Below are positions 43,305-54,031 of a stretch of DNA of 64,000 nucleotides, piece by piece. The number at the start of each line of letters is the position of its first letter. Within the stretch, counting starts at the first letter, position 1. The DNA lies in NCBI GenBank assembly GCA_023819375.1, contig JAMWDI010000001.1:124001-188000 (forward strand), given 5' to 3'. This DNA comes from Candidatus Omnitrophota bacterium (GTDB taxonomy: Bacteria > Ratteibacteria > UBA8468 > B48-G9 > JAFGKM01). The position numbers and the translations under genes are program-made. The notes under the pieces were generated by a model. That model did not search any database. It had not been told where the DNA came from and saw only the letters and a list, made by a program, of their open reading frames with translations.

Positions 43305-45014
43305 ATGAAAAAATTAAAAGGTTTCGGAGCATCTCCAGGAATTGGTATTGGAAAGGCAGAAAAAATAATAAGTGATACTTTTTCTGTTTATGAAGGAAAA
43401 AAAATACACAGTAGCAAAGTAGAAGAGGAAATAAAAAGATTTTATGATGGAATTAAAAGAACCCAAGAAGAAATTTTAAAAATAAAACAGGCGACAGAAA
43501 AACTAGCAGGAAAAGAATATTCAGAGATATTTTCTTTTCATATTTCAATACTTCAGGATAAAAATTTAATAGAAAAAATTGAAAAAATAATAAAAGAAGA
43601 GAAAGTATCTGCTGAAAGCGCCTTGAAAAAATTTGTTATAAATTTAAACAGGGATATTTCAGAAAGTAAATTTCTAAAAGAAAGAAAAAAAGAATTGCTT
43701 GATATTTTTGAACAGATACTTATAAACCTTACAAATAAAGACGAAGAAATAAAATTATTAAAAAACAAAATAATAGTTGCTAATGACCTTTCTCCTACTC
43801 AAACAGTTTCAATAAATAAAAAATACATAAAAGGATTTGTAACTTCTATTGGAACAGAAACTTCACATACAGTTATCATAGCCAAAGCACTTGAAATACC
43901 TGCTGTTGTTGGAGTTGAAAATGCTATGGAAGTTATAAAAGAAAATGATACATTATTAATTGATGGTTATGAAGGTATTGTAATAGTCAATCCAACACCT
44001 TCTGAAATTGAGAAGAGAAAATTAAAAGAAAAAAAGATTGCGCAAATAAAAAAGAAGATATATATATTAAAGAATTTAGAAACTTCCACACTTGATAAAA
44101 AGAAGGTTGAACTTTATGCAAATATTGAACTTCCTGAAGAAATTGAATCTGTTATAAAATATGGAGCAGAAGGAATAGGTCTTTTTAGAACTGAATATTT
44201 ATATTTAAAAAGGAAGGATTTACCATCTGAAGAGGAACAATTTCTTTCTTATATGAAAATAATTGAAAAAATGGGGAAAAAACCTATCATTATAAGAACA
44301 ATTGATGTAGGTGGAGACAAATTTATATCTTCTTTTAAAGGCCCGGAAGAGTTGAATTCCTTTTTAGGATTAAGAGGTATAAGATTCTGCCTTGTTAAAA
44401 AAGAGATTTTTTTAACACAATTAAAGGCAATTTTAAGAGCAAGTTATTATGGAAATTTGAAAATTATGTTTCCTATGATAACAACAAAGGAAGAAGTTAT
44501 TGAAGCTAAAAAAATAGTAGAAATTGCAAAACAAGAATTGAGAGAAAAAGGAATTAAATTTAATGATAACATTGAAATAGGGATTATGATTGAAACACCA
44601 TCTGCTGCTTTAATTTCTGATGAACTTAGTAAAGAAGTAAATTTTTTCAGCATTGGTTCTAATGATTTAATCCAATATACACTTGCAATTGATAGAGTAA
44701 ATGAAAAATTATCTTATTTATATAAACCCTGCCATCCATCTATTCTTAAATTAATAAAATTAACTATTGAAAATGCAAAGAAAAATAATATAAAAGTTGG
44801 AATATGTGGTGAAATGGCTTCTATTCCTGAAATTGCCTGTTTATTAGTTGGAATGGGAATAGATGAGTTAAGTATGGCTCCTGTTGCAATTCCAAATGTA
44901 AAAGAAAAAATTATTAAAAATTACTATGAAAAAATGAAAGAAGTGGCTGAAAAATCTTTAAACTTTAATTCACATGAAAAAATAATAGAATTTCTGAAGG
45001 AAAGTTTAAATTAA
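43305..45014 (+). CDS. ptsI: PTS enzyme I (PEP-protein phosphotransferase)
   Basis: 569 residues. The phosphohistidine motif reads GTETSHTVIIAKALEIPAVVG (about 183-203), then the PEP-binding barrel with EGIGLFRTEYLYL and GSNDLIQYTLAIDR near 445-458 and GICGEMAS near 500. There is no GAF domain, so it is enzyme I and not PtsP. HPr would link it to PtsN, but no HPr gene is in the window. It follows ptsN by 1 bp. Confidence 0.93.
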   Translation: MKKLKGFGASPGIGIGKAEKIISDTFSVYEGKKIHSSKVEEEIKRFYDGIKRTQEEILKIKQATEKLAGKEYSEIFSFHISILQDKNLIEKIEKIIKEEKVSAESALKKFVINLNRDISESKFLKERKKELLDIFEQILINLTNKDEEIKLLKNKIIVANDLSPTQTVSINKKYIKGFVTSIGTETSHTVIIAKALEIPAVVGVENAMEVIKENDTLLIDGYEGIVIVNPTPSEIEKRKLKEKKIAQIKKKIYILKNLETSTLDKKKVELYANIELPEEIESVIKYGAEGIGLFRTEYLYLKRKDLPSEEEQFLSYMKIIEKMGKKPIIIRTIDVGGDKFISSFKGPEELNSFLGLRGIRFCLVKKEIFLTQLKAILRASYYGNLKIMFPMITTKEEVIEAKKIVEIAKQELREKGIKFNDNIEIGIMIETPSAALISDELSKEVNFFSIGSNDLIQYTLAIDRVNEKLSYLYKPCHPSILKLIKLTIENAKKNNIKVGICGEMASIPEIACLLVGMGIDELSMAPVAIPNVKEKIIKNYYEKMKEVAEKSLNFNSHEKIIEFLKESLN

Positions 45015-45028
45015 AAGGAGAAATAAAT

Positions 45029-46054
45029 ATGAATCTTATTGAAAAAAACATTAAAAAATATGATAAAAATGACATGTTTTCTCTTTTGAAAAACTTTCCT
45101 AAACATTGTTATGAAGGCTATAATGTTGAAACACCTTTAGTGGCAAAAAAATTTAAAAAAATCATATTTACAGGAATGGGGGGTTCTGGAATTAGTGGAG
45201 ATATTATGAAAATTTTATTAGAAGAAAAAAATATTCCTGTTTTTGTTGTAAAAGATTATGTGTTACCCTCTTTTACAGATGAGGAAAGTTTGGTTATTGC
45301 TGAAAGTTATTCTGGAAATACTGAAGAAACATTGAATACATATAAAATTGCAAAGGAAAGAAAAAGTTTAATTCTATGTGTTTCAAGTAATGGAGAACTG
45401 GAAAAATTATGTCAAAAGGATAATATTCCAATAATTAAAATTCCCTTAGGATTACCCCCCAGATGTGCCTTTGGATATCTTTTTTTCACTGTATATAAAT
45501 TTTTTGTAAATCTTAACATTTTGTCAAAACTCGACAATGGTTTTTTCAAAAAAATAGAGAACTGGACAAATGAATTTCTACCCTCAAATGAAAATAACAG
45601 AGGAATAGAAATTGCTGGTAAATTTTTTAAAAAAATACCATTGATTTATTCAGAAAATAGATTTTTACCCGGTATTTTAAGATGGAAAACTCAAATTGCT
45701 GAAAATTCTAAAAATTTTTGCTTCATAAATGTTTTGCCAGAAATGAATCATAATGAAATAATGTCTTTTTATTTTCCTAAATATTTTTTGAAGAAGTTGA
45801 TTGTTCTTTTTGTAATATCTGGACTTGAAAATGAAAGAATTAAAAAGAGAATTGATATAACAAAAGATCTTATTTCCAACAAAATAAATGAAGTCTTGAT
45901 GATAGAATTAAAAGGAGATACCATATTAGAAAAACTTTTATATTTAATAATATTTGGTGACTGGGTGAGTTTTTATCTCGCAATCTTAAATAAAATAAAT
46001 CCAACTGAAATTAGAGAAATTGATATATTAAAGGAAAAACTTAAAGGAGGTTAA
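45029..46054 (+). CDS. Bifunctional phosphoglucose/phosphomannose isomerase
   Basis: 341 residues; two SIS-type sugar isomerase domains. Motifs [10 protein letters not shown] (about 47-56), [11 protein letters not shown] (about 92-102) and [11 protein letters not shown] (about 147-157) identify the archaeal-type bifunctional enzyme that interconverts glucose-6-P or mannose-6-P with fructose-6-[10 protein letters not shown] supplies the catalytic residues. It feeds the reversible PFK reaction. AAAGGAG lies before the ATG. Confidence 0.9.
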   Translation: MNLIEKNIKKYDKNDMFSLLKNFPKHCYEGYNVETPLVAKKFKKIIFTGMGGSGISGDIMKILLEEKNIPVFVVKDYVLPSFTDEESLVIAESYSGNTEETLNTYKIAKERKSLILCVSSNGELEKLCQKDNIPIIKIPLGLPPRCAFGYLFFTVYKFFVNLNILSKLDNGFFKKIENWTNEFLPSNENNRGIEIAGKFFKKIPLIYSENRFLPGILRWKTQIAENSKNFCFINVLPEMNHNEIMSFYFPKYFLKKLIVLFVISGLENERIKKRIDITKDLISNKINEVLMIELKGDTILEKLLYLIIFGDWVSFYLAILNKINPTEIREIDILKEKLKGG

Positions 46055-46056
46055 AA

Positions 46057-47199
46057 GTGAAAAATTACTATTATTTTACATCAGAATCGGTTTGCGAAGG
46101 ACATCCAGATAAAATTTGTGACCAAATTTCTGATGCTATACTTGATGAAGTTTTAAAACAGGATAAAAATGGAAGAGTTGCTTGTGAAACTTTAACAACA
46201 AGAGGATTAATATTTGTTGCAGGAGAAATCACAACTACAGGATATGTTGATATTCCAGAAGTTGCAAGAAATTTACTAAAGGAAATAGGGTATACAGATC
46301 CTTCTTATGGTTTCCAATATGAATCAGTTGGAGTAATTACTGCTATTCAAGAACAAGCACCAGAGATTGCTGCAGGTGTTGATAGAGGTGGTGCAGGAGA
46401 TCAGGGAATGATGTTTGGATATGCAACAGATGAAACTCCTGAACTTATGCCTTTACCAATAACTCTTGCTCATAAACTTGTAATGCGTTTGGCTGAAGTA
46501 AGAAAAAAGAAAATTATTGATTATTTAAGACCGGATGGAAAATCACAGGTAACAGTTCTATATGAAGATGGTAAACCTATAAGAGTAGAAAGTGTTGTTA
46601 TTTCTGCGCAACATAATCCAGATGTTTCTCAGAAAAGAATAAAAGAAGATATCATAGAGATTGTTATAAATTATGTTATTCCAAAGGAAATGCGAAGCCC
46701 AACTATGAAAATATTTATAAATCCAACAGGAAGTTTTGTCATTGGAGGTCCAATGGCAGATACTGGTGTTACAGGAAGAAAAATTATTGTTGATACATAT
46801 GGTGGAGTTGGAAGTCATGGTGGTGGATGCTTTTCAGGGAAAGATCCCACTAAGGTTGATAGATCTGGTTCTTATATGGCAAGATATCTTGCAAAAAATA
46901 TTGTCGCTGCAGGAATTGCTAAAAAATGCGCTATTCAAATCGCCTATGTTATTGGACAAGTAGAACCTGTTTCTTTAATGGTAAATACTTATGGAACTGG
47001 TATTATCCCTGATCACGAGATTTTAAATATAATAAAAGAAAATTTTGACCTTTCACCAAGAGGTATTATTAAAAAATTGGATCTTTTAAGACCTATTTAC
47101 AAAAAAACTGCCTGTTATGGACATTTTGGAAGAAACGACGAAGATTTTACATGGGAAAAAACTGATTCTGTAGAGATTTTCAAGAAAAATATTAAATAA
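46057..47199 (+). CDS. metK: S-adenosylmethionine synthetase
   Basis: 380 residues with a GTG start and AAAGGAGG before it. [21 protein letters not shown] at the start, [12 protein letters not shown] (about 113-124) and [16 protein letters not shown] (about 252-267) are family motifs. It supplies SAM for methyltransferases and the radical SAM protein. It is 1 bp before ahcY, forming a SAM cycle pair. Confidence 0.97.
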   Translation: MKNYYYFTSESVCEGHPDKICDQISDAILDEVLKQDKNGRVACETLTTRGLIFVAGEITTTGYVDIPEVARNLLKEIGYTDPSYGFQYESVGVITAIQEQAPEIAAGVDRGGAGDQGMMFGYATDETPELMPLPITLAHKLVMRLAEVRKKKIIDYLRPDGKSQVTVLYEDGKPIRVESVVISAQHNPDVSQKRIKEDIIEIVINYVIPKEMRSPTMKIFINPTGSFVIGGPMADTGVTGRKIIVDTYGGVGSHGGGCFSGKDPTKVDRSGSYMARYLAKNIVAAGIAKKCAIQIAYVIGQVEPVSLMVNTYGTGIIPDHEILNIIKENFDLSPRGIIKKLDLLRPIYKKTACYGHFGRNDEDFTWEKTDSVEIFKKNIK

Positions 47200-47200
47200 A

Positions 47201-48451
47201 ATGGATTATTCAATAAAAGACATAAATCTATTCAAAGAAGGTGAAAAAAAAGTTAGATGGGCATTTGATCATATGCCAGTTTTAAAAAAGTTAAGAGATA
47301 TATATTCAAAAAATAAAATTTTTAAGAATTATAAAATAGGAGCATGTTTACATATAACATCTGAAACTGCAAATCTTGTCTTAAATCTTAAAGAGGCAGG
47401 TGCTGAAGTTTTCTTATGCGCTTCAAATCCTTTAAGCACTCAAGATGAAATTGCAGCATATCTTGTAAAAATGGGAATTTCTGTTTTTGGTAAAAAGGGG
47501 GAAAGCAGTAAAGAATATTATAAAAATATTGAAGAAGTGAGCAAAAGATTACCACATTTCATAATTGATGATGGAGGAGATTTGATTATCTTTATTCATC
47601 AAAATGAAAAATATATGAAAAATGTAATTGGAGCAACAGAAGAGACAACAACAGGGGTTATCAGATTGAAAAACTTACATAAACAAAAATTTTTGAAATT
47701 TCCTGTTATCGCTGTAAATAATGCTAAAACAAAGTATTTATTTGATAATAGATACGGAACAGGACAATCAACTGTTGATGGACTTTTAAGAGCTACAAAT
47801 ATTTTAATTTCTGGAAAAACAGTTGTAATATGTGGTTATGGATGGTGTGGAAAAGGTATTGCAAAAAGATTTAGTGGTATGGGGGCTAAAGTTGTAATTG
47901 TTGAAGTTGATCCTATTAAAGCAATTGAAGCGGTAATGGATGGCTTTTCGGTTATGCCATTAATTGAAGCGTGCAAAATAGGAGATATATTTATTACTGC
48001 AACAGGAAATACATCAGTAATAACATTAAAAGAAATAAATAAAATGAAAGATGGAGTAATTTTAGGTAATTCTGGACATTTTAATGTTGAGATAAAAATG
48101 GAAGAAATAGAAAAATTCACAAAAAGTAAAAATAAAATCAGAGAAGGGCTTGAAGAATATATACTACAAAATGGAAAAAGGGTTTATATCCTTGGAGAAG
48201 GACGTCTTTTAAATCTTACTTGTGCAGAAGGCCATCCACCAGAAGTAATGGATATGAGTTTTTCAAATCAGTTTCTATCAATAAAATATCTAAAAGAAAA
48301 TCCTAATCTTAAAATTGATATCTATGATGTACCCGAGGAAATAGATAAACTTGTTGCTAAATATAAACTTGAAACAATGGGAATAAAAATTGATTCTCTT
48401 AAAAAGGAACAAAAAAAGTATCTTTCTATGTGGGATCTTGGAACTTCATGA
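47201..48451 (+). CDS. ahcY: S-adenosylhomocysteinase
   Basis: Hydrolyses S-adenosylhomocysteine to adenosine and homocysteine. The 416-residue enzyme has LHITSETANL (substrate, about 50-59), the NAD-binding GYGWCGKGIAKRF (about 213-225), and HPPEVMDMSFSNQ near 345. The length is at the short end for the family, as in thermophilic and archaeal enzymes. It recycles the product of SAM-dependent methylation after metK. ATGA overlap with coaE. Confidence 0.96.
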   Translation: MDYSIKDINLFKEGEKKVRWAFDHMPVLKKLRDIYSKNKIFKNYKIGACLHITSETANLVLNLKEAGAEVFLCASNPLSTQDEIAAYLVKMGISVFGKKGESSKEYYKNIEEVSKRLPHFIIDDGGDLIIFIHQNEKYMKNVIGATEETTTGVIRLKNLHKQKFLKFPVIAVNNAKTKYLFDNRYGTGQSTVDGLLRATNILISGKTVVICGYGWCGKGIAKRFSGMGAKVVIVEVDPIKAIEAVMDGFSVMPLIEACKIGDIFITATGNTSVITLKEINKMKDGVILGNSGHFNVEIKMEEIEKFTKSKNKIREGLEEYILQNGKRVYILGEGRLLNLTCAEGHPPEVMDMSFSNQFLSIKYLKENPNLKIDIYDVPEEIDKLVAKYKLETMGIKIDSLKKEQKKYLSMWDLGTS

Positions 48452-49065
48452 AAAATTCTCTTGTGATAGGAATAACAGGAATTTTAGGTTCAGGAAAAAC
48501 TACAGTCTGTCAAATTTTAAGAAATATGGGTTTTAAAGTCATATCTTGTGACGAAATAGTTCATCAACTTTTAGAAAAAAAGAGTATAATAAAAAAAATT
48601 GAAAAAATTTTTGGGAAAAATGTTATTCTAAAAAATAAAATAGATAGAAAAAAATTAAGAAAGATTATATTTGAAAATCCTAAAGAAAAAGAAAAACTGG
48701 AAAATTTATTGCATCCTTTTGTTTTTAAGAGAATAAATAGAGAAATTCTTGACACACGTAAAAATGGAGGTATAATATTTATTGAAATCCCTCTACTCTT
48801 TGAAACAAAAAGTGAAAGTTTGTTTGATAAAATAATAGTTGTAAAGGCACTCCGTAAAAAAATAAAAGAAAGATTGAAAAATAGATACTCAGAAGATGAA
48901 ATAAAAAAAATATGGAAAACTCAATTACCTCTCAGTTATAAAGAAAAGAAAAGTGACTTTGTTATTGATAATTCTGGTTCTATTTTAGAGACTGAAAAGA
49001 AAATAAAAAAAATCCTTTTGAGATTAAAAATTAAAAAGGGAGTGAAAGATGGAAGAAAAGATTAA
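48448..49065 (+). CDS. coaE: Dephospho-CoA kinase
   Basis: 205 residues from the ATG at 48448, inside the ATGA overlap with ahcY; a longer frame adding six residues is less likely. P-loop GILGSGKTT (about 10-18), [10 protein letters not shown] (about 32) with the dephospho-CoA-binding Asp, and [10 protein letters not shown] near 85 identify the last step of CoA synthesis. It overlaps rho by 17 bp. Confidence 0.92.
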   Translation: MKNSLVIGITGILGSGKTTVCQILRNMGFKVISCDEIVHQLLEKKSIIKKIEKIFGKNVILKNKIDRKKLRKIIFENPKEKEKLENLLHPFVFKRINREILDTRKNGGIIFIEIPLLFETKSESLFDKIIVVKALRKKIKERLKNRYSEDEIKKIWKTQLPLSYKEKKSDFVIDNSGSILETEKKIKKILLRLKIKKGVKDGRKD

Positions 49066-50341
49066 TGAGTTAAATGTTTCAACTTTAAGAAAACTAAGTG
49101 TTAGTAGATTACAGAAAATTGCAAAAGAGATGGAAGTTAATGGAGTCAGTGGATTAAGGAAAGAGGAATTAATTTATAAAATTATGGAAGCACAAGCAAA
49201 AAAGAATGGACTTTTATTTGGAGAAGGTGTTCTTGAAGTCCTTCCTGATGGTTTTGGTTTTTTAAGAGTCCCTAATTATAATTATTTACCAGGACCAGAT
49301 GATATTTATGTCTCGCCTTCCCAAATAAAAAAATTTGGACTTAAAACAGGGGATACTGTTTCGGGTCAGATAAGACCACCAAAAGAAAACGAAAAATATT
49401 TTGCACTTTTAAAAGTTGAAATGGTAAATGGTGAACCACCTGAAAATATCGCAAATAGAGTCCCCTTTGAAGAACTAACACCAATACATCCTAATGAAAG
49501 ATTTATTCTTGAAACTACACCTGATGAAATAACAACAAGAGTAATTGATTTAATAGCACCTATTGGTAAAGGACAAAGAGGTCTAATTGTCTCTCCACCA
49601 AGGGCAGGAAAAACAGTAATTTTACAAAAAATAGCAAATGCAATTGCTAAAAATCATCCTGAAGTATATTTAATTGTCTTACTTGTTGCAGAAAGACCAG
49701 AAGAAGTTACAGAAATGAGAAGAATAGTAAAAGGTGAAGTTATAAGTGCAACGTTTGACGAATCTCCTGAAAGACATACGCAAGTTGCAGAAATTGCTCT
49801 TGAAAAAGCCAAAAGACTTGTTGAACATAAAAAAGATGTTGTTATTCTGCTTGACAGTATTACAAGGCTGGCAAGGGCATATAATATTTTAGTTCCTCAC
49901 AGTGGAAAGATAATGACTGGTGGCCTTGAATCCACTGCTCTTGATAAACCAAAAAGATTTTTTGGTGCAGCAAGAAATATTGAAGAAGGTGGAAGTTTAA
50001 CCATAATAGGAACTGCCTTAATTGATACTGGAAGTAAAATGGATGAAGTTATTTTTGAAGAATTTAAAGGGACTGGAAATATGGAAATAAACCTTGATAG
50101 AAGACTTGCAGATAGAAGAATTTTCCCTGCAATAGATATAAACAGGTCTGGCACAAGAAGAGAAGAACTTTTAATAAATCCGGAAGAATTACAGTTAATC
50201 TGGTTATTGAGAAAAATCCTTGCTCCTTTAAACCCAATTGAAGCAATGGAGTTATTAATAAACAAAATTAAATCAACAAAATCCAATATTGAGTTATTAT
50301 TGAGTTTAAAAGCACAAGCAAAGGAATATTCTAATCTTTAA
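49049..50341 (+). CDS. rho: Transcription termination factor Rho
   Basis: 430 residues. The N-terminal helix bundle leads to an RNA-binding cold-shock-like domain ([13 protein letters not shown] about 60-72). The ATPase core has Walker [16 protein letters not shown] (about 171-185), Walker [16 protein letters not shown] and the [19 protein letters not shown] segment. It ends in an 11-bp convergent overlap with the aldo/keto reductase. Rho may be the main means of transcript ending here because intrinsic terminators are hard to find. Confidence 0.97.
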   Translation: MEEKINELNVSTLRKLSVSRLQKIAKEMEVNGVSGLRKEELIYKIMEAQAKKNGLLFGEGVLEVLPDGFGFLRVPNYNYLPGPDDIYVSPSQIKKFGLKTGDTVSGQIRPPKENEKYFALLKVEMVNGEPPENIANRVPFEELTPIHPNERFILETTPDEITTRVIDLIAPIGKGQRGLIVSPPRAGKTVILQKIANAIAKNHPEVYLIVLLVAERPEEVTEMRRIVKGEVISATFDESPERHTQVAEIALEKAKRLVEHKKDVVILLDSITRLARAYNILVPHSGKIMTGGLESTALDKPKRFFGAARNIEEGGSLTIIGTALIDTGSKMDEVIFEEFKGTGNMEINLDRRLADRRIFPAIDINRSGTRREELLINPEELQLIWLLRKILAPLNPIEAMELLINKIKSTKSNIELLLSLKAQAKEYSNL

Positions 50342-51458
50342 CAAAAATCTTATGAATTTTCTTAATCTCGTCCCTTATTTTTATTTTCTGTGGACATTTT
50401 TTTTCACATTCACCACATTCTATACACTCATCTGCTTTTTTTCTTGTATCATTTTTTTCTAATCCTATATTTCTATATTCTTTCACAAATTTTTCAGATC
50501 CTAAAAGTATAAAATTGTTATAAAGATTAAATATAAATGGCACTGGAATATTTCTTGGACAGGGCATACAGTAATTACATGACGTACAAATTATTTCGCC
50601 AATCTTTTTTCTCTCTTCTATAATATTTTCAATCAATTTTATTTCACTTTCATCAAGAAATTCATTTGAACTGGCAATTTTAACATTTTCTTCAACCATC
50701 TCCATAGAACTCATACCTGAAAGAGCAACTGAAACATTTTTATTTGAAAAAACAAACTTCAAAGCAATTTCAACAGGTGATTTATATTTTTCTTTAAAAA
50801 CATTCATAAGATATGGAAACTCACTTAAACGTCCACCTGCTATAGGACCCATAACAGCAACTCCAATTTCTTTTTTGGCAACATATTCAATATTTTCTTC
50901 ATTACTTCTATCAATCAAATTATACTGACATAAAACTGTTTCAAAAATATCACAACTATCAATAATTTTTCTCATATTCTCAGGTTTGTCATGAAAAGAA
51001 AAAGAAATATGTTTTATCAAACCCTCTTCTTTTGCTTTTATTGCTTCTTCAATAAGATTTAATTTCAATACTTTTTCTTCAAAATTTTGTAAGTTCAAAC
51101 TATGAAAATGATAAAAGTCAATATAATCTGTATCAATTTTTTTTAATTGTTCTTCAAGAAATTTCCTATAATCTTCTCTCTTTTCCACATTCCATATAGG
51201 ACATTTTGTTGAAATATAAATCTTTTCTCTAATTTCTTTTACTGCTTTTCCTACAATTATCTCACTTTGACCTTCGCAATAACCATAAGCAGTATCTATA
51301 TAATTTATCCCCAATTCTATACCTCTTCTAATAATTGCAATCGAAAGATCTTCATCTATTACTCTTTTGCCATTTATTTCCTTATAAGGAAGACGCATTG
51401 CACCAAATCCAAGCAATGAAACATAAACACCAGTTTTGCCAAATTTTCTATATATCAT
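50331..51458 (-). CDS. Aldo/keto reductase with ferredoxin-like Cys clusters
   Basis: 375 residues. The AKR barrel begins [24 protein letters not shown] and has [15 protein letters not shown] (about 53, with the catalytic Asp and Tyr). The C-terminal part contains [11 protein letters not shown] (about 294-304) and [12 protein letters not shown] (about 350-361), suggesting bound 4Fe-4S clusters, a subclass seen in anaerobes. The substrate is unknown. It is divergent from the macro-domain gene. Confidence 0.88.
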   Translation of the reverse strand: MIYRKFGKTGVYVSLLGFGAMRLPYKEINGKRVIDEDLSIAIIRRGIELGINYIDTAYGYCEGQSEIIVGKAVKEIREKIYISTKCPIWNVEKREDYRKFLEEQLKKIDTDYIDFYHFHSLNLQNFEEKVLKLNLIEEAIKAKEEGLIKHISFSFHDKPENMRKIIDSCDIFETVLCQYNLIDRSNEENIEYVAKKEIGVAVMGPIAGGRLSEFPYLMNVFKEKYKSPVEIALKFVFSNKNVSVALSGMSSMEMVEENVKIASSNEFLDESEIKLIENIIEERKKIGEIICTSCNYCMPCPRNIPVPFIFNLYNNFILLGSEKFVKEYRNIGLEKNDTRKKADECIECGECEKKCPQKIKIRDEIKKIHKIFVKD

Positions 51459-51461
51459 ATT

Positions 51462-51490
51462 TTGCTCTTTTCTTTATTTTTTATTATAAT
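51462..51490 (+). promoter_or_regulatory. Promoter of the macro-domain gene
   Basis: TTGCTC (51462-51467), a 17-nt spacer and TATAAT (51485-51490). The ATG at 51501 is 10 nt beyond the -10 box and has no Shine-Dalgarno site; the message is expected to be leaderless or nearly so. Confidence 0.6.
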
Positions 51491-51500
51491 ATTCAAAAAA

Positions 51501-52049
51501 ATGGTAAAAATCAATAATATAGAAATTGAATGTGTAAAAGGTGATATCACAGAGCAAAAGGATATTGACGTAATTGTAAATGCTGCAAATAAATATTTAA
51601 GCCCCGGTGGAGGAGTTGCAGGAGCAATACATAAAAAAGCAGGGCCTTTACTCTATGAAGAATGTAAAAAATATGCACCTATTAATACAGGAGAAGCAGT
51701 AATAACAAAAGGATATAATTTGCCAAACCCTTATGTAATACACACTGTTGGACCAGTTTACTCTGAAGAAAAAAATCCAGCAGAAAAATTAACTTTATGT
51801 TTTAAAAATTCTTTAAAACTTGCTGACAACAAGGGATTAAAATCAATTGCCTTCCCAGCAATTTCAACAGGAATATTTGGTTACCCTGTTGAAGAAGCGA
51901 GTGAAGTCTCAATAAAAGCAGTTTTAGAAACAATTCCAGAATTAAAATCAATAAAACTGATAAGATTTGTTTTATTTGATGAAAAAACCTATTCTATTTT
52001 TGCTCAAAAATTGGAAGAACTTACAAAAAAGAACGAAAGAAAAAGTTAA
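51501..52049 (+). CDS. Macro-domain ADP-ribose-binding protein
   Basis: 182 residues from the ATG at 51501. IECVKGDITEQKDIDVIVNAANKYL at the start, GGGVAGAIHKKAG (about 37-49) and STGIFGYPVEEA near 125 are the macrodomain signature of the MacroD/YmdB type, which remove ADP-ribose from proteins or hydrolyse O-acetyl-ADP-ribose. The long open frame from 51462 extends into the promoter and is disregarded. No PARP or ADP-ribosyltransferase is in the window. Confidence 0.9.
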   Translation: MVKINNIEIECVKGDITEQKDIDVIVNAANKYLSPGGGVAGAIHKKAGPLLYEECKKYAPINTGEAVITKGYNLPNPYVIHTVGPVYSEEKNPAEKLTLCFKNSLKLADNKGLKSIAFPAISTGIFGYPVEEASEVSIKAVLETIPELKSIKLIRFVLFDEKTYSIFAQKLEELTKKNERKS

Positions 52050-52089
52050 TTAAATACTGAGATTGGTTTACAGACTTAATGTTCATCAC

Positions 52090-52118
52090 AAATTTTGAAG
52101 TTTTCAAAAACAAAATTT
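52090..52118. terminator. A/T-rich inverted repeat between convergent genes
   Basis: AAATTTTG (52090-52097) pairs with CAAAATTT (52111-52118); a smaller TTTTGAA-GTT-TTCAAAA hairpin lies inside. It sits between convergent macro-domain and LOG-family genes. GC content is too low to expect a strong terminator; listed as a possible weak bidirectional element. Confidence 0.3.
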
Positions 52119-52125
52119 AAAATTT

Positions 52126-52767
52126 TTATACTTTTCTTTTATAAAAAGTTTCAATAACCCTAACTGCATCTTCAGGTTCATTTACAATTTCAAATATTTT
52201 AAGGTCTTCTTTGTCAATATATCCTCTTTTTAAAAGTATATTTTCCATCCAAGAGATAAATCCTTGCCAATAATTTTTATCCATCAAAACAACAGGAAAT
52301 CTATGAACTCTCTTTGTTTGTATTAACGTAATTGCTTCTGTAAATTCATCAAGAGTTCCAAAACCTCCAGGAAATATTACAAATCCTTTAGCGTATTTTA
52401 CAAACATAACTTTCCTTGTAAAAAAATATCTAAATGAAACCAAAGTTTTTATATATGGATTTGGTTTCTGCTCTTCAGGTAATTCAATATTTAAACCAAT
52501 TGATTCACCACCTGCAAGTGTTGCCCCTTTATTGCCTGCCTCCATTATACCTGGCCCCCCACCTGTGATTATAGTATATCCTTTCTCTGCAAGTAATTTG
52601 GCAGTAATAACTGCTTTTTCATACCATTCATCCCCTGGCTTTATCCTTGCAGAACCCCATATAGTAACTGCTTTTTTTACTTTCTCAAGCATTTCAAAAC
52701 CATCAACAAATTCTGCCATTATTCTAAAGATTCGCCATGCCTCTTCCTCATATTTACTCTTTTTCAT
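52126..52767 (-). CDS. LOG-family (TIGR00730) phosphoribohydrolase
   Basis: 213 residues. GGGPGIMEAGNKGA (about 69-82) and PGGFGTLDEFTEA (about 131-143) are the motifs of the LOG/TIGR00730 family; members cleave ribose 5-phosphate from cytokinin-type or purine nucleoside monophosphates. SARIKPGDEWY near residue 40 fits the same family. The physiological substrate in bacteria is often unknown. It overlaps the NfeD-type gene by 14 bp. Confidence 0.87.
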   Translation of the reverse strand: MKKSKYEEEAWRIFRIMAEFVDGFEMLEKVKKAVTIWGSARIKPGDEWYEKAVITAKLLAEKGYTIITGGGPGIMEAGNKGATLAGGESIGLNIELPEEQKPNPYIKTLVSFRYFFTRKVMFVKYAKGFVIFPGGFGTLDEFTEAITLIQTKRVHRFPVVLMDKNYWQGFISWMENILLKRGYIDKEDLKIFEIVNEPEDAVRVIETFYKRKV

Positions 52768-54031
52768 TTTTAATTTCCTCCACTATTAAAGTAAGTCCTT
52801 TAATATCAACAACTTTTACTTTTTTATTTTTTGGAATAATACCAGAAGTACTTCTTGCTTTCCAATATTCTCCATGAATAAAAATCATTCCTTCTGGATT
52901 AAGATCCGAAATCACTTTTCCTTCTTCTCCTATAAGTCCCTCTTTTCCAGTAATTATTCTTCTTCTTTTTGTTCTCCAAGCAAACCAGATAATAAACCAA
53001 ATAAATATACTTGCAAATACACTTACAAAGAAAATTGTTGAAATAGGAATTTTAATCATTGAGCCTTTTTTGAATAACATTAACGAACCAAGAACAAAAC
53101 TGATAATTCCAGAAGTGATAAAGATTCCAAAAGTAGGAGTAATTGCTTCAAGGGCAAAAAATATAAAACTTAAAATTATCAGAATTATTCCAGCAAGATT
53201 TATAGGCAATGTATGGAGCCCAAAAAAAGCCAGTATAAGAGCAATAGTTCCGACAATTCCAGGTATTCCAAAACCAGGATGTGACAATTCAAAAATTATT
53301 CCCCATATACCAATAACAAGTAAAAGATAAGCAATATTTGGATCAGATATAAATTCTAAAATTTTGTCCCTTATTTCAGGTTTGGCTTCCTTAATCTCTG
53401 TTCCTTTTGTCCTAAGCACAATTTCTCGAGTTTTGGTCTTTACTTTCCAATTGTCTATTTTATCTAATAAATCATCTATATCTTTTGCTTTTAAATCAAT
53501 AACATTTTCTTTCAGTGCCTCTTCTTCTGTTGATGAAATGCTTTCTCTCACTGCTCTTTCTGCCCATTTTTCATTTCTATTTCTGTGTCTTGCTATTGTC
53601 TTTATAAAACTTACAGTATCATTTACAATCTTTTCTTCCATCTTTTTATCCATTTCTCCACCCATTAAAGTAACTGGATGGGCTGCACCAATATTTGTTG
53701 CAGGAGCCATAGCAAGGATATGAGCAGAAAGTGCTATGAAGGTTCCGGCAGATGCACATTGAGCACCACTAGGATAGACATAACAGATTACAGGTATTTC
53801 AGAAGATAAAATTTCCTGAACTATTTTTCTTGTTGAGGAAAGAAGGCCGCCAGGAGTATCAAGTGTTATCAATACAAAATCTGCCTTATTTTTTGTAGCC
53901 AACGAAAGGACATGTTTCACTTGATAATAAGTAACCGGCCCTATTGCACCGTCAATTTTTAAAATATATCCAACTGAAGGAAAAACTAAATTTACCAGAA
54001 ATACAAAATATAATAAAATTAACTTTTTCAT
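52754..54031 (-). CDS. NfeD-type membrane protease (ClpP-like serine domain)
   Basis: 425 residues. A signal-anchor segment (about 3-18) leads to a ClpP-class protease domain with the nucleophile Ser94 in CASAGTF and a Lys nearby (DKKMEEK). Four to five C-terminal membrane helices (about 225-345) follow, with a small NfeD OB-fold at the C-terminus (LIGEEGKVISDLNPEGMIFIHGEYWKARS). In bacteria, NfeD proteins often pair with stomatin or flotillin; no stomatin is seen here. It overlaps the M24 gene by 4 bp. Confidence 0.88.
   Translation of the reverse strand: MKKLILLYFVFLVNLVFPSVGYILKIDGAIGPVTYYQVKHVLSLATKNKADFVLITLDTPGGLLSSTRKIVQEILSSEIPVICYVYPSGAQCASAGTFIALSAHILAMAPATNIGAAHPVTLMGGEMDKKMEEKIVNDTVSFIKTIARHRNRNEKWAERAVRESISSTEEEALKENVIDLKAKDIDDLLDKIDNWKVKTKTREIVLRTKGTEIKEAKPEIRDKILEFISDPNIAYLLLVIGIWGIIFELSHPGFGIPGIVGTIALILAFFGLHTLPINLAGIILIILSFIFFALEAITPTFGIFITSGIISFVLGSLMLFKKGSMIKIPISTIFFVSVFASIFIWFIIWFAWRTKRRRIITGKEGLIGEEGKVISDLNPEGMIFIHGEYWKARSTSGIIPKNKKVKVVDIKGLTLIVEEIKNEKE

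Noticed and set aside
50064-50286. Minus-strand open frames over rho
   Set aside because: They lie entirely inside the well-conserved rho gene and have no ribosome site or recognisable motif.
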